From contig NZ_AUIH01000038.1 in assembly GCF_000423605.1 (NCBI RefSeq), forward strand, positions 1-38,568: a stretch of DNA of 38,568 nt. The letters are read 5' to 3'. Shown here piece by piece: positions 17,330 through 25,489 of this stretch. The stretch comes from Saccharospirillum impatiens DSM 12546. Its GTDB lineage: Bacteria; Pseudomonadota; Gammaproteobacteria; Pseudomonadales; Natronospirillaceae. The position numbers and the translations under genes were made by a program. The notes under the pieces are model-generated. The model made no database searches. It saw only the letters and a program-made list of their open reading frames with translations, and was not told the DNA's origin. Position 1 is the stretch's first letter. Every line of letters begins with the position of its first letter.

Positions 17330-17968
17330 TTAGCCCAGAAACTCGGCTCGCAGAGCCGGGTTCTTGCTAAACTGCCCGCCCAGAGACAGGGTTTCTGTCT
17401 GGGATTGCTCATCCATAACGCCCCGCGCTTTCACGCAGTAGTGCCGGGCGTCCAACTGCACCGCCACATCGTCGGTGCCCAGTAACACTTGCAACGCCAC
17501 CATAATCTGACGGGTCAGACGCTCCTGAACCTGGGGCCGTTGCGCGAAAAAGCGCACCAGACGGTTCAGTTTCGACAGCCCGATGATGGTGTCCCTGGGG
17601 ATGTAAGCGATTTTTGCCTGACCATCGATGGTAATAAAATGGTGTTCGCAGGTACTGAGCACGCCGATATCCCGCACCTTGATGACCTCGTGCAGGCCCA
17701 TCTTGTTCTCGATCTGGGTGATCTTCGGAAAGGTGCTGTAATCGAGCCCGGAGAAGATTTCATCAACGTACATTTTGGCAATACGGGCCGGGGTTTCCAT
17801 CAGGCTATCGTCGGTCAAATCCAGCCCCAGGGTACCCGCCACTTCAGCCATCAGGCCGGTCAGCCGTTCCCGTTTCTGATCCCGAGTCAGTCCGTTATCG
17901 ACCATGGGGGTTTCCAGACCCTGGCTGACCAGTGCCTCGCGTACCGCTGCGGCTTCGTTACTCAACAT
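17330..17968 (-). CDS. folE: GTP cyclohydrolase I, type I
   Basis: This enzyme converts GTP to 7,8-dihydroneopterin triphosphate for folate and other pterins. The 212 residues contain [20 protein letters not shown] (58-77) and the zinc site Cys107 and His110 in [10 protein letters not shown], with Cys178 in [28 protein letters not shown] (130-149) is the family signature. All catalytic residues are present. It faces ndh tail to tail, with the stop codons 11 bases apart. The ribosome site before ATG 17968 is weak, so the start is less certain than the identity. Confidence 0.96.
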   Translation of the reverse strand: MLSNEAAAVREALVSQGLETPMVDNGLTRDQKRERLTGLMAEVAGTLGLDLTDDSLMETPARIAKMYVDEIFSGLDYSTFPKITQIENKMGLHEVIKVRDIGVLSTCEHHFITIDGQAKIAYIPRDTIIGLSKLNRLVRFFAQRPQVQERLTRQIMVALQVLLGTDDVAVQLDARHYCVKARGVMDEQSQTETLSLGGQFSKNPALRAEFLG

Positions 17969-18059
17969 AGGGGCACTCTTTGCAATGAGGTGGGGTTACG
18001 GGTTGTACGCAGCCAACCCGGAGGGCAGATGACAGCCTGATGAAGGTTTTTCGACACAA

Positions 18060-19475
18060 CTACAGCGATTCTGACGACCAGTCGTGCAGCCACTGCTGCG
18101 TCAGCCGGATGCCAAAGCCGGTAACGTCGGTCGGCACATGGCCCAACCCGCCCTTGTGACTGTCTGCCGCCAGGTCGACATGCACCCAGGGCACACCGGC
18201 TTCCACAAAACGGCTCAGAAAGCGTGCCGCATCGATGTGATCGGATGATTTACCCGGATTGCACTGCTGAATATCGGCAATATCACTTTTGATTTGCTCG
18301 TCGTAATCCGGGTCGATCGGGAATGGCCAGACCCGCTCGCCACTGCGCTGACCGGCACTAATAAGCGGCATCCACCAGGCATCGTGGTTGGTAAACACAC
18401 CGCTGTAGCGCGTCGACAGCGCCGCAATGCAGGTACCCGTCAACGTGGCGTAATCGAACACCCACTGGGGGCGCTCGCGTGATGCCAGCGTCAGTGTGTC
18501 GGCCAAAATCATGCGACCTTCGGCATCGGTGTCGACCACCTCAATGGTGGTGCCATTCAGGGCCCGCACCACCTGGTTGGCATGGTAAGCGTTTGGCCCC
18601 AGATGGTTGGCAACCAGCGCCAACCAACCGGTCAGGTTGAACGGCAAGCCCAGCCGCGTCGCGGTAAGCAGATTGCCAAGCACCACCGCACTGCCGCCCA
18701 TGTCACCGTGCATGCCGAACATGCTGCCGCTGATTTTCAGGTTATAGCCGCCGGTATCGAAACAGACGCCTTTGCCCACCAGCGCCAGAGTATCCGTCGA
18801 CGCGGGCTTACCCCGGTACTGGACCCGAACAATGGCCGCTTCTTGATTATCCGATCCTTGAGCCACGGCCAGAAAGGCACCAGCACCCATCTGCTGCAGT
18901 TCTTTATAGTCGTATACCCGATAATCCCAGCCTTCCGCCTCAGCCAGATCCTCCACCCAGTCCCGATAGGACCAGGGCGTCAACTCGTTGGCTGGCAACG
19001 ATGATAAAAACCGGGTCAGCGCATTGCCTTCAGCCTCAGCGCAACGAACCTTGACGGCCTCTGCGGTCATCGGCCCGACGAGCGTAATGCGGTCAACTGT
19101 CGACGCCGGAGCAGGTTCCTGCTTGAAGGTGGGTAACGCATACAAAGCCGCCAGAGCAGCGCTCAACAGAGCATCCAGCGCCTCGGCACTGTCTGCCACC
19201 AGCGTCAGATGCTGATCACCCGACTGCCAGGCACCGGTTACGGCTATACGCGCCTGCGTCAAACGCTCGAACACAGTCGTAGCCGCCTTGGCCTTAACGA
19301 ACGTCCACTGAGCCCCGGAAGCTTCAGCCGCGCCCAGCGTCTGGTCACGATCCCGGTCCCGACGGGCAATGGCCGACAAGGCGCTGTGCTCACGCCACTC
19401 CAGCACGGCATCGCTGTCTGCAGGAACGGAAGAGGCCAGTTGAACATCAAAAACGGGGTAGTCGAATGCTTTCAT
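18060..19475 (-). CDS. M17-family leucyl aminopeptidase-like metallopeptidase
   Basis: This cytosolic zinc/manganese aminopeptidase has 471 residues. I start at ATG 19475 because AAGGTG lies five bases upstream; a longer frame begins only with TTG inside the preceding gene. The N-terminal 125 residues form the divergent oligomerisation domain. The metal and catalytic residues are all present: Lys235 and Asp240 in GKGVCFDTGG, Lys247, Asp258 in HGDMGG, and Asp317, Glu319 and Arg321 in VDTDAEGRMILAD. The length is near that of PepA/PepB, and its specificity cannot be read from sequence. It lies 36 bases after the acyltransferase gene and is probably co-transcribed with it. Confidence 0.92.
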   Translation of the reverse strand: MKAFDYPVFDVQLASSVPADSDAVLEWREHSALSAIARRDRDRDQTLGAAEASGAQWTFVKAKAATTVFERLTQARIAVTGAWQSGDQHLTLVADSAEALDALLSAALAALYALPTFKQEPAPASTVDRITLVGPMTAEAVKVRCAEAEGNALTRFLSSLPANELTPWSYRDWVEDLAEAEGWDYRVYDYKELQQMGAGAFLAVAQGSDNQEAAIVRVQYRGKPASTDTLALVGKGVCFDTGGYNLKISGSMFGMHGDMGGSAVVLGNLLTATRLGLPFNLTGWLALVANHLGPNAYHANQVVRALNGTTIEVVDTDAEGRMILADTLTLASRERPQWVFDYATLTGTCIAALSTRYSGVFTNHDAWWMPLISAGQRSGERVWPFPIDPDYDEQIKSDIADIQQCNPGKSSDHIDAARFLSRFVEAGVPWVHVDLAADSHKGGLGHVPTDVTGFGIRLTQQWLHDWSSESL

Positions 19476-19510
19476 AGTCACCTTGGTAAAAAAATAGACA
19501 CCCTCAGCCG

Positions 19511-20491
19511 TCAATAGACGGAAGGCTCACCCTCAGGCCGGGTTTTAAACCGCTTGTGCAACCACAAATACTGATCAGGCGCCTCGCGTACACAGGCTTC
19601 CAGCCAGGCATTAAAACAGGCCGCATCGGCGATGTCATCTCCACTGGGGATCGGCAGCGGCGGGCCAAAACGCGCACCGTAGTCGAGCAACGACGGCTTG
19701 CGGTAAAAGAACACCGGAATCACCCGGGCATTACCCGACTTGGCCAGCTTACTGGTCATGGTGACGGTGGCTGTTTGAATATCAAAAAAGGGCACGAATT
19801 CACTCGCCTTGCGACCGTAGTCCTGGTCCGGGGCATACCAGACAATGCGGCCATCACGCAGCGAGCGGATCAGCCCTTTCATATCCCGGCGCGCCAGAGT
19901 GCGCTTACACCAGCGCTCACGCGAGCGGGTCATAAAGTAATTGAGCAGGGCATTGTCGTGTTTGCGGTAGACCAGATCATAGGGCTTTATCAGCCCGAAC
20001 AAGGCACCGGCCATATCCAGAATGGCGAAGTGGCCGCCCACCAGCAGCACGCCCTGCCCGTCTTTTTCAGCGGCGTCCAGATGTTCAACACCCTCCCACT
20101 CCACCCGGGAACGCATACGTTCGATCGGGCGTACCCAGGCATCCGCGGTTTCGAAAAAGCCCAGAACGTTGGCGAAAAAGGTATCTCGCACCAGAGTGTT
20201 GCGTTCAGCCTCAGTTTTTTCAGGGAAACACAGATCAATGTTGGTCTTCGCGACGTGGTAACGGCCACGGGCCAGGCGCATGGCCAGCGGGGTTAGCACG
20301 CGGGCCAGGCCAATACGCACCTTGCCCGGCAAGTACCCAAGCACATACATAAAGCCGATAAAGAACCAGGCACCCCAGTATTTAGGCGCGAGAAAGTCGC
20401 TATACTGGGTGCCTTCGGTAACGCGCGAGTCGCGCTGACGACGGCCCGGTCGCTTTGGCGGAGTCGGCGGAGTGGGGTTCGCTTGACGCAT
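19511..20491 (-). CDS. LpxL/HtrB-type lysophospholipid acyltransferase
   Basis: This inner-membrane acyltransferase of the lipid A secondary-acylation family has 326 residues. A hydrophobic anchor lies at about 40-58. The catalytic H(X4)D motif is VGGHFAILD, with His154 and Asp159. DQDYGRKASEFVPFF is the usual later motif that binds substrate. Homologues add laurate or myristate to Kdo2-lipid A; which acyl chain is used here cannot be told. The first 30 residues are Pro/Arg-rich, unusual for LpxL, so a slightly later start is possible. Confidence 0.88.
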   Translation of the reverse strand: MRQANPTPPTPPKRPGRRQRDSRVTEGTQYSDFLAPKYWGAWFFIGFMYVLGYLPGKVRIGLARVLTPLAMRLARGRYHVAKTNIDLCFPEKTEAERNTLVRDTFFANVLGFFETADAWVRPIERMRSRVEWEGVEHLDAAEKDGQGVLLVGGHFAILDMAGALFGLIKPYDLVYRKHDNALLNYFMTRSRERWCKRTLARRDMKGLIRSLRDGRIVWYAPDQDYGRKASEFVPFFDIQTATVTMTSKLAKSGNARVIPVFFYRKPSLLDYGARFGPPLPIPSGDDIADAACFNAWLEACVREAPDQYLWLHKRFKTRPEGEPSVY

Positions 20492-20576
20492 CGGGCTCTT
20501 GAATCGTTAAATGGCCCTGCAGTTTACCAAAATTATGCCCCATTCTTCGAACAATTCTCGTCAAGGATTCGCCAAC

Positions 20577-20723
20577 ATGGCCAAAGCATTGCCCAAATTT
20601 CTCACCCGCCGCCGCGCTGCCCACAAGCTATTAAGCTGGATGGCCGCCATGCAGGTCAGGTGGCAAGGCTATAGGGACGCGCGCAGCGCGTTGAAACACA
20701 AACGGAAACAGGGCAAACATTGA
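20577..20723 (+). CDS. Small basic protein, unknown
   Basis: A 48-residue frame starts at ATG 20577, with AAGGA nine bases upstream. It has a very basic composition (MAKALPKFLTRRRAAHK at the start and a Lys/Arg-rich tail) and one amphipathic helix with two tryptophans. It lies between the divergent acyltransferase gene and the convergent ridA gene, where nothing else is coded. I recognise no family, and it could be a chance frame. Confidence 0.4.
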   Translation: MAKALPKFLTRRRAAHKLLSWMAAMQVRWQGYRDARSALKHKRKQGKH

Positions 20724-20745
20724 AGCCTGCCCTTCTGGTGTGGCT

Positions 20746-21129
20746 TCAGGAAAGCCCCATCACCCCATCCATTTCCACCTGGGCATCTTTCGGCAACTGA
20801 GCCACGCCAATGGCTGCCCGTGCCGGATAGGGTGCTACGAAGTACTCCTTCATGATCTCGTTCACAGTATTGAAATGGCCAAGATCAGTCAGGTAGATAT
20901 TCAGCTTAACAATGTGCTGCAGGCTGCCACCGGCGGCTTCACAGACGGCCGTCAGGTTCTGGAATACCCGGTGCACCTGAGCCGCGATGTCGCCTTCGAC
21001 CAGCGCCATGGTTTCCGGGTCTAACGGGATCTGGCCCGACAGATAGACGGTATCGCCCACTTTAACGGCCTGTGAATAGGGGCCAATGGCAGCCGGGGCT
21101 TGGTCGGTGCTGATGATGCTCTTATTCAT
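20746..21129 (-). CDS. ridA: RidA-family enamine/imine deaminase
   Basis: This cytosolic trimeric enzyme hydrolyses reactive 2-aminoacrylate-type enamines made by PLP enzymes. It has 127 residues from ATG 21129, with GGAG nine bases upstream; a longer frame from 21144 is less likely. [12 protein letters not shown] (11-22), [11 protein letters not shown] and [19 protein letters not shown] are the family signature. Arg104 is the substrate-carboxylate ligand, and Glu119 fits the catalytic position. The C-terminal tail (DGVMGLS) is a little atypical. It is divergent from speA, a PLP enzyme. Confidence 0.93.
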   Translation of the reverse strand: MNKSIISTDQAPAAIGPYSQAVKVGDTVYLSGQIPLDPETMALVEGDIAAQVHRVFQNLTAVCEAAGGSLQHIVKLNIYLTDLGHFNTVNEIMKEYFVAPYPARAAIGVAQLPKDAQVEMDGVMGLS

Positions 21130-21286
21130 GCTACGTTGCTCCATCTCATCAATTTACGCGGCCCGCCATTATGATTGATTGCGCGACGAGCACAACGTTC
21201 TACAATCGCCTCTTTTCGAACATCCCGGCGAAGCCTGCTAGGCTGTTTATTTTATTGACTCAAGTTCCGGCATTCGAACGGCGCGA

Positions 21287-21399
21287 GCGACAGGTGCCGG
21301 TGGTGCCTCTGCGGGGGAGTCCGCAACAGGGATGTTGCGGTCTAGGCTCCAGGGAAGGTTTCACGCCGACCCCGCAGAGGCACCACCGGTAACCGTCGC
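21287..21399 (+). ncRNA. Structured leader element upstream of speA
   Basis: The 332-base gap between ridA and speA holds a long inverted repeat. CCGGTGGTGCCTCTGCGGGG at 21297-21316 is perfectly complementary to 21370-21389. The stem extends outward, with GCGAC and GGT (21287-21295) pairing with ACC and GTCGC (21392-21399). The 53-base interior carries its own hairpin, CCGCAAC-AGGGAT-GTTGCGG at 21321-21340, and GGAG/CTCC (21316-21319 with 21347-21350) can close it. No T-run follows. It could be a speA leader that senses a polyamine or arginine-related signal, or a dispersed hairpin repeat. It starts 175 bases before the speA start codon. Confidence 0.55.
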
Positions 21400-21461
21400 G
21401 GACCCTGGCCACTCAACTAACTCCGGCACTTGACTAACTAACCACAAGGAAACCGCACGCT

Positions 21462-23372
21462 ATGAGTTGGTCTGTTGCCGACGCACTTGAACTCTACAAC
21501 GTCAGCCGCTGGTCGGAAGACTACTTTGGCATCACCAGTGATGGCCGTGTCAGTGTTAACCATGCGGCGCAGCCGGTACCGCTGACCCGCATCGTCGACG
21601 CCGCTCGCGCTCAGGGCCTGCAACTGCCCCTGTTGGTGCGTTTTCCGCACATTCTGCACGACCGGGTCGGCACCATTGTTGATGCCTTTCACAAGGCCAT
21701 CGCCAGCGAAGCCTACCAGGGCCAGTACCAGCCGTTGTATCCGATCAAGGTGAACCAGCAGCGCCGCGTGGTCGAAGAGATCATCAATGGCCAGCAAAAG
21801 GTGTGCAATGGTCGCATCGGGCTGGAAGCCGGCAGCAAGCCGGAATTGCTGGCGGTGATGGCTGAAGCCCACAAAGGCGAGACCACCATTGTCTGCAACG
21901 GCTACAAAGACCGCGAATTCATTCGCCTGGCACTGCTCGCTGAAAAACTGGGGCACCGGGTGTATTTGGTGGTTGAAAAAGCGAGCGAAGTCGACTGGGT
22001 TATCCAGATTGCTCAGGAGCTCGGGGTGCGCCCTCGCATTGGTGTTCGTGCCCGGTTATCGTCCATCGGCAAGGGGAACTGGCAGAACACCGGCGGTGAA
22101 AAATCCAAATTCGGGCTGACCGCTGCTGAAGTGTTGCGCGTAGTCGACGCCCTGAAAGCGGCCAACATGACCGACGCCTTTCAACTGCTGCACTTTCACC
22201 TGGGCTCCCAGATTGCCAACATCCGCGACATTCAGGTCGGGCTGCGCGAATGCGCGCGCTTTTATGTCGAATTGCGTCAGTTGAACGTGCCGATTCAAAG
22301 CGTTGATGTCGGCGGTGGCCTCGGGGTCGATTACGAAGGCACCCGCTCGCGCTCAACCTGCTCAATGAACTACAGCACTCAGGAATACGCCAACAACGTC
22401 GTGTTCGCGTTTCGTCAGGCGGCTGAGCAGGCCGACCTGCCCCACCCGGATATTTTCAGTGAATCAGGCCGCGCGGTCACCGCACATCATGCCGTGCTGC
22501 TGACCGATGTGATTGAAGAGGAACGGGCTGAATCCAGTGACGTCGGCCGACCCGACAGTGAAGAGCAGCCCGCCTTGCTGGAGCTCTGGTCCTGCCTGCA
22601 GGATCTGGACTCGCGCAAACGCTCTCTGGCCGAGCTGTATCACGATGCCAGCTACTTCCTCAGCGAATGTCACCAGGCCTATAACCTGGGGCAGTTGTCG
22701 CTGCACGGCCGGGCTCAGGCTGAAGAACTAGCGCGCAGCTTGAACCAGGGCATTCGTCGTCGGCTGAACCCCAGCAAGAGCAGCCACCGGGGCATGATCG
22801 ACGATTTGAACGAAAAGCTGGCGACCAAGCTGTTTGTGAACTTCTCGGTATTTCAATCGGTACCCGACATCTGGGGTATCGACCAGATATTCCCGATACT
22901 GCCGCTCACCGGGCTCGACCGGGAACCGACTGAACGCGGCGTGATTCAGGACATTACCTGCGACTCCGACGGCCGCATCAATGCTTATGTTGACGGCGAA
23001 GGTGTGGAAACCACCCTGCCCCTGCCCGACTGGACACCCAACGAAAAGCCCTGGCTGGGTCTCTTTATGGTCGGTGCCTACCAGGAGATTCTCGGTGACT
23101 TGCACAACCTGTTCGGCGACACCGACAGCCTCGACGTCTTCTTTGAAGACAACGGCGACCTACGGCTGAGCAACGTACGCCGCGGCGACAGCATTCAGGG
23201 CGTTCTGAAAACCGTCGACTTTGAATTCGACATGCTCAAGGCCTCCTTCGACAAACAACTTCAGGCCGCCAACCTGAGCGACGCCGAACGGGCCGACATG
23301 ATGCAGCAGTACATCAACGGTCTGAACCAGATCACCTATCTGGAAGCGCGCCAGGCGACGGCGCCCCAGTAA
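21462..23372 (+). CDS. speA: Biosynthetic arginine decarboxylase
   Basis: This PLP enzyme converts arginine to agmatine, the first step of putrescine synthesis through SpeB or AguA/AguB. The 636 residues match the large SpeA type. Lys96 in YPIKVNQQ is the PLP lysine, followed by GLEAGSKPELLAVMA. The phosphate-binding and substrate segments are HFHLGSQIANIRDI, VDVGGGLGVDYEGT and SESGRAVTAHHAVL. The N-terminus (WSVADALELYNVSRW) is typical. AAGGAAA precedes the ATG. The structured leader upstream may regulate it. speB is not in this window. Confidence 0.96.
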   Translation: MSWSVADALELYNVSRWSEDYFGITSDGRVSVNHAAQPVPLTRIVDAARAQGLQLPLLVRFPHILHDRVGTIVDAFHKAIASEAYQGQYQPLYPIKVNQQRRVVEEIINGQQKVCNGRIGLEAGSKPELLAVMAEAHKGETTIVCNGYKDREFIRLALLAEKLGHRVYLVVEKASEVDWVIQIAQELGVRPRIGVRARLSSIGKGNWQNTGGEKSKFGLTAAEVLRVVDALKAANMTDAFQLLHFHLGSQIANIRDIQVGLRECARFYVELRQLNVPIQSVDVGGGLGVDYEGTRSRSTCSMNYSTQEYANNVVFAFRQAAEQADLPHPDIFSESGRAVTAHHAVLLTDVIEEERAESSDVGRPDSEEQPALLELWSCLQDLDSRKRSLAELYHDASYFLSECHQAYNLGQLSLHGRAQAEELARSLNQGIRRRLNPSKSSHRGMIDDLNEKLATKLFVNFSVFQSVPDIWGIDQIFPILPLTGLDREPTERGVIQDITCDSDGRINAYVDGEGVETTLPLPDWTPNEKPWLGLFMVGAYQEILGDLHNLFGDTDSLDVFFEDNGDLRLSNVRRGDSIQGVLKTVDFEFDMLKASFDKQLQAANLSDAERADMMQQYINGLNQITYLEARQATAPQ

Positions 23373-23408
23373 CCCGGCAGAAGCCCGGCATGAATAGAGA
23401 GTTCCGCC

Positions 23409-23570
23409 ATGGCCGTGCAGTGTCCGTTTTGCAGCGCACCCTTCACGGCCGACTACCCGGCCAAAACCGAAGGCGTGCACACCGTTAAATGTGACCGGTG
23501 TCGACGTGCGTTTATTATCTGGGTCAGGAAGGGTTGGCTTGGGTGGTCGCGGGTTGTCAAAGTGAGGTGA
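23409..23570 (+). CDS. Tiny zinc-ribbon protein
   Basis: A 53-residue frame starts at ATG 23409. It has two CxxC knuckles, Cys5-Cys8 (CPFC) and Cys28-Cys31 (CDRC), spaced as in MJ0042/zinc-ribbon proteins, followed by an aromatic, basic tail. It starts 36 bases after speA and may be co-transcribed. The ribosome site (GAGAG) is weak. The four-cysteine spacing makes a chance frame unlikely. Function unknown; nucleic-acid or protein binding is likely. Confidence 0.6.
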   Translation: MAVQCPFCSAPFTADYPAKTEGVHTVKCDRCRRAFIIWVRKGWLGWSRVVKVR

Positions 23571-23758
23571 TGAAACGCCTCACAAACCGCCGTTTTACCG
23601 GCGCCGTCAATAAACCAGTAATATTTTGTATTTAAGTGATAAATACCCACTTTTACGATTGATCTTGACCGGTCGGATAAGCATAATCCGCGCCGCGATC
23701 TGCCTACTAATTGAACAGACCGTAAACACTACACATTTGCTGTTTTTAGGAGAGCACC

Positions 23759-24049
23759 ATGACAGCTATCGGTCTCAACACCCCTGTTCAAATGCCTGCC
23801 GTTGCTCAGGTACCCGAATTCTACATGCCATCCATGCCCCCGCTTCACTTGTTGAAGTCGGCTGGCCGCACCTACCGTGCCTGGCAGTATCGTCGCAAAC
23901 TGATCAACCTGCTGCGTTATGACGACAGCATGCTGGAAGACATTGGTTACACCAGTGCCGAACTGAAGATGGCCATCCAACTGCCATTGAGCCAGGATCC
24001 ACGTCCGCTGCTGAAGCAGTTCCGGGCGCAGCGTCGGATTACTGGCTAA
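23759..24049 (+). CDS. DUF1127 (YjiS-like) small protein
   Basis: 96 residues starting at ATG 23759 behind TTAGGAGAG. Residues 37-68 form the DUF1127 helix pair: RTYRAWQYRRKLINLL, then YDDSMLEDIGYTSAEL. The N-terminal third is Pro/Met-rich. In other proteobacteria small DUF1127 proteins are RNA-binding and affect phosphate, carbon or colanic-acid regulation; here the role is unknown. It is a single-gene unit followed by a clear terminator. Confidence 0.88.
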   Translation: MTAIGLNTPVQMPAVAQVPEFYMPSMPPLHLLKSAGRTYRAWQYRRKLINLLRYDDSMLEDIGYTSAELKMAIQLPLSQDPRPLLKQFRAQRRITG

Positions 24050-24077
24050 GTCTACCCAGCCAAACCTACGCGTTAAA

Positions 24078-24114
24078 TCGACCCCGGGCTCAGCCCGAGG
24101 TCGATGCTTGTTTA
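24078..24114 (+). terminator. Intrinsic terminator after the DUF1127 gene
   Basis: TCGACCCCGGGC (24078-24089) pairs with GCCCGAGGTCGA (24093-24104) around TCA, with one mismatch. TGCTTGTTT follows. It lies 29 bases after the stop. The stem would also form in the opposite direction, for the anti-sigma-type gene ending at 24139. Confidence 0.75.
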
Positions 24115-24138
24115 CTGCCTGGGGTCATCGTTATCGCA

Positions 24139-24846
24139 CTATGGCCGTGAACAGGGCGACTTCTCACCCAGTGCTGTTACCTCAGAGACTTTTCCTTCTT
24201 CCGACCACGTCAGTTCAAACCAACCGCTCGCCGGTGCTCCGGTAATTTCCGCCGAAAACACACTGCCATCGCATTGTTGGAACTCTTCGTCGCGCCCGGT
24301 TATTACTTTTAAAATAGTCGGCTTCATTGGGTCTGCTTGGGGGGCTATACGGCTACTGCCAAACGCTATCGGCTGATCGTCCAGCATCACGGGTGGCTCA
24401 GATTCAAATGCGAGTGTGGGCTCGACAACATCCGGTTCGACCGACTCAGCGCGACGGGCCTCTTCCCGGGGTGCAGGAGCGGCCGCCTTTTTTGCCGGTG
24501 GCGCGATGGCATCACTGGCCGTTATCTCAGCCACCAGGGCTTCCTCGGAATCGGCCAACCCATTGCCTGAGCTGTCGGACTGAACGCTAAAGGTTTCACT
24601 AACCGGTTGCAGAGGATCTTCAAGAAAGTTCACACCCAAGACGACAATCACCACAGCTGCCGCAACGGAAGACACAGCACCCTTCCAGCCAAAACCTCCA
24701 GCGCGATCAGTGGCTCTTTCTTTAGCGGCAGACAACACAGCGTTGTTCAGCTGCTCTGGTGCCGGGTGACGGCGCTTGCGCTGCTGGTATAGCGATGACA
24801 GATCATCATCCTGCGAAACCATGCGGTCATCGTCATGCGGGGCCAT
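24139..24846 (-). CDS. Single-pass membrane protein, probable anti-sigma factor
   Basis: 235 residues from ATG 24846, with GGAG upstream. The first 50 residues are charged and cytoplasmic (MAPHDDDRMVSQDDDLSSLY and so on). One membrane helix lies at about 55-75, followed by a long Ala/Pro/Glu-rich linker and a C-terminal periplasmic domain with two cysteines (QQCDGSVF, SPCSRP). It overlaps the ECF sigma gene by 14 bases. Position and topology fit an anti-sigma factor. It has no clear zinc (ZAS) motif, so this rests on context. Alternatively it is a regulator or target of the sigma factor. Confidence 0.7.
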   Translation of the reverse strand: MAPHDDDRMVSQDDDLSSLYQQRKRRHPAPEQLNNAVLSAAKERATDRAGGFGWKGAVSSVAAAVVIVVLGVNFLEDPLQPVSETFSVQSDSSGNGLADSEEALVAEITASDAIAPPAKKAAAPAPREEARRAESVEPDVVEPTLAFESEPPVMLDDQPIAFGSSRIAPQADPMKPTILKVITGRDEEFQQCDGSVFSAEITGAPASGWFELTWSEEGKVSEVTALGEKSPCSRP

Positions 24847-25453
24847 GATGCGACTCCAACTGTTGCTGTAAGGTTTGACGGGCAAAACGAAGCCGGCTCT
24901 TGATGGTTTCCTGGCCGATGCCGGTAATGTCGCTGATGTCGTTCAAGCTGAAGCCTTCCTGCTGTAATACGAATGCCTCACGTTGCACAAAGGGTAAGGC
25001 CATTAATGCCTGGTCAAAATGCTGGTGAAGGTTATCAAGGGCGACCGTGCTTTCCAGCGGCTGGGTGTGAAACTGAGCGGTAGTGGCTAAGTCATTTTCA
25101 CCAGCCTCCAGATCCGTTGCAGACCAGCGTTTCTGTCGCCGCAGCTCATCGATCATCAAATTCCGGCCCAGCGTAAACAACCAGGTTTTGAACGTGGCTG
25201 TACCTGGCTCGTATTGATGCCGACGCTCCATCACCCTGAGCCAAACGCCCTGGTACAGGTCATCGGCCAGGGTGGCATCCGTCTGGGTTAACAGGAAGTG
25301 ATACAGATCGTCGCCCGTGCTGTGCATCAGGCGGGCCAGCAAGTCGGCATCCCCGGCCTGACGATAGCGCCACATCAACTGGCTATCGGGATCGGCCGGG
25401 GCTCTAGAGCCCCGGCCCGAAAGCCAGCTTTGTACGTTGGTTAACAGCGTCAC
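24833..25453 (-). CDS. ECF-type RNA polymerase sigma factor
   Basis: 206 residues starting at GTG 25453. Region 2 (about 40-110) contains LADDLYQGVWLRVMERRHQY, FKTWLFTLGRNLMIDELRRQKR. Region 4 (about 145-197) has LPFVQREAFVLQQEGFSLND, then ISDITGIGQETIKSRLRFAR, a typical helix-turn-helix. It has no region 1.1 or 3, as in ECF sigmas. It lies in an operon 36 bases after the VWA lipoprotein gene and overlaps the probable anti-sigma gene. The signal and regulon are unknown. Confidence 0.9.
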   Translation of the reverse strand: MTLLTNVQSWLSGRGSRAPADPDSQLMWRYRQAGDADLLARLMHSTGDDLYHFLLTQTDATLADDLYQGVWLRVMERRHQYEPGTATFKTWLFTLGRNLMIDELRRQKRWSATDLEAGENDLATTAQFHTQPLESTVALDNLHQHFDQALMALPFVQREAFVLQQEGFSLNDISDITGIGQETIKSRLRFARQTLQQQLESHHGPA

Positions 25454-25489
25454 GGCAACGTGCGTTCCTGTTTCAATGAGGCACTAGTT

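Noticed and set aside
17344-17358. CGGCTC/GAGCCG hairpin near the folE stop as a terminator
   Set aside because: It lies inside the folE coding sequence and has no T-run on either strand.
23630-23700. Possible sigma-70 promoter before the DUF1127 gene
   Set aside because: TTGACC and TAATCC are present, but the spacing is wrong and no alternative pair is convincing.
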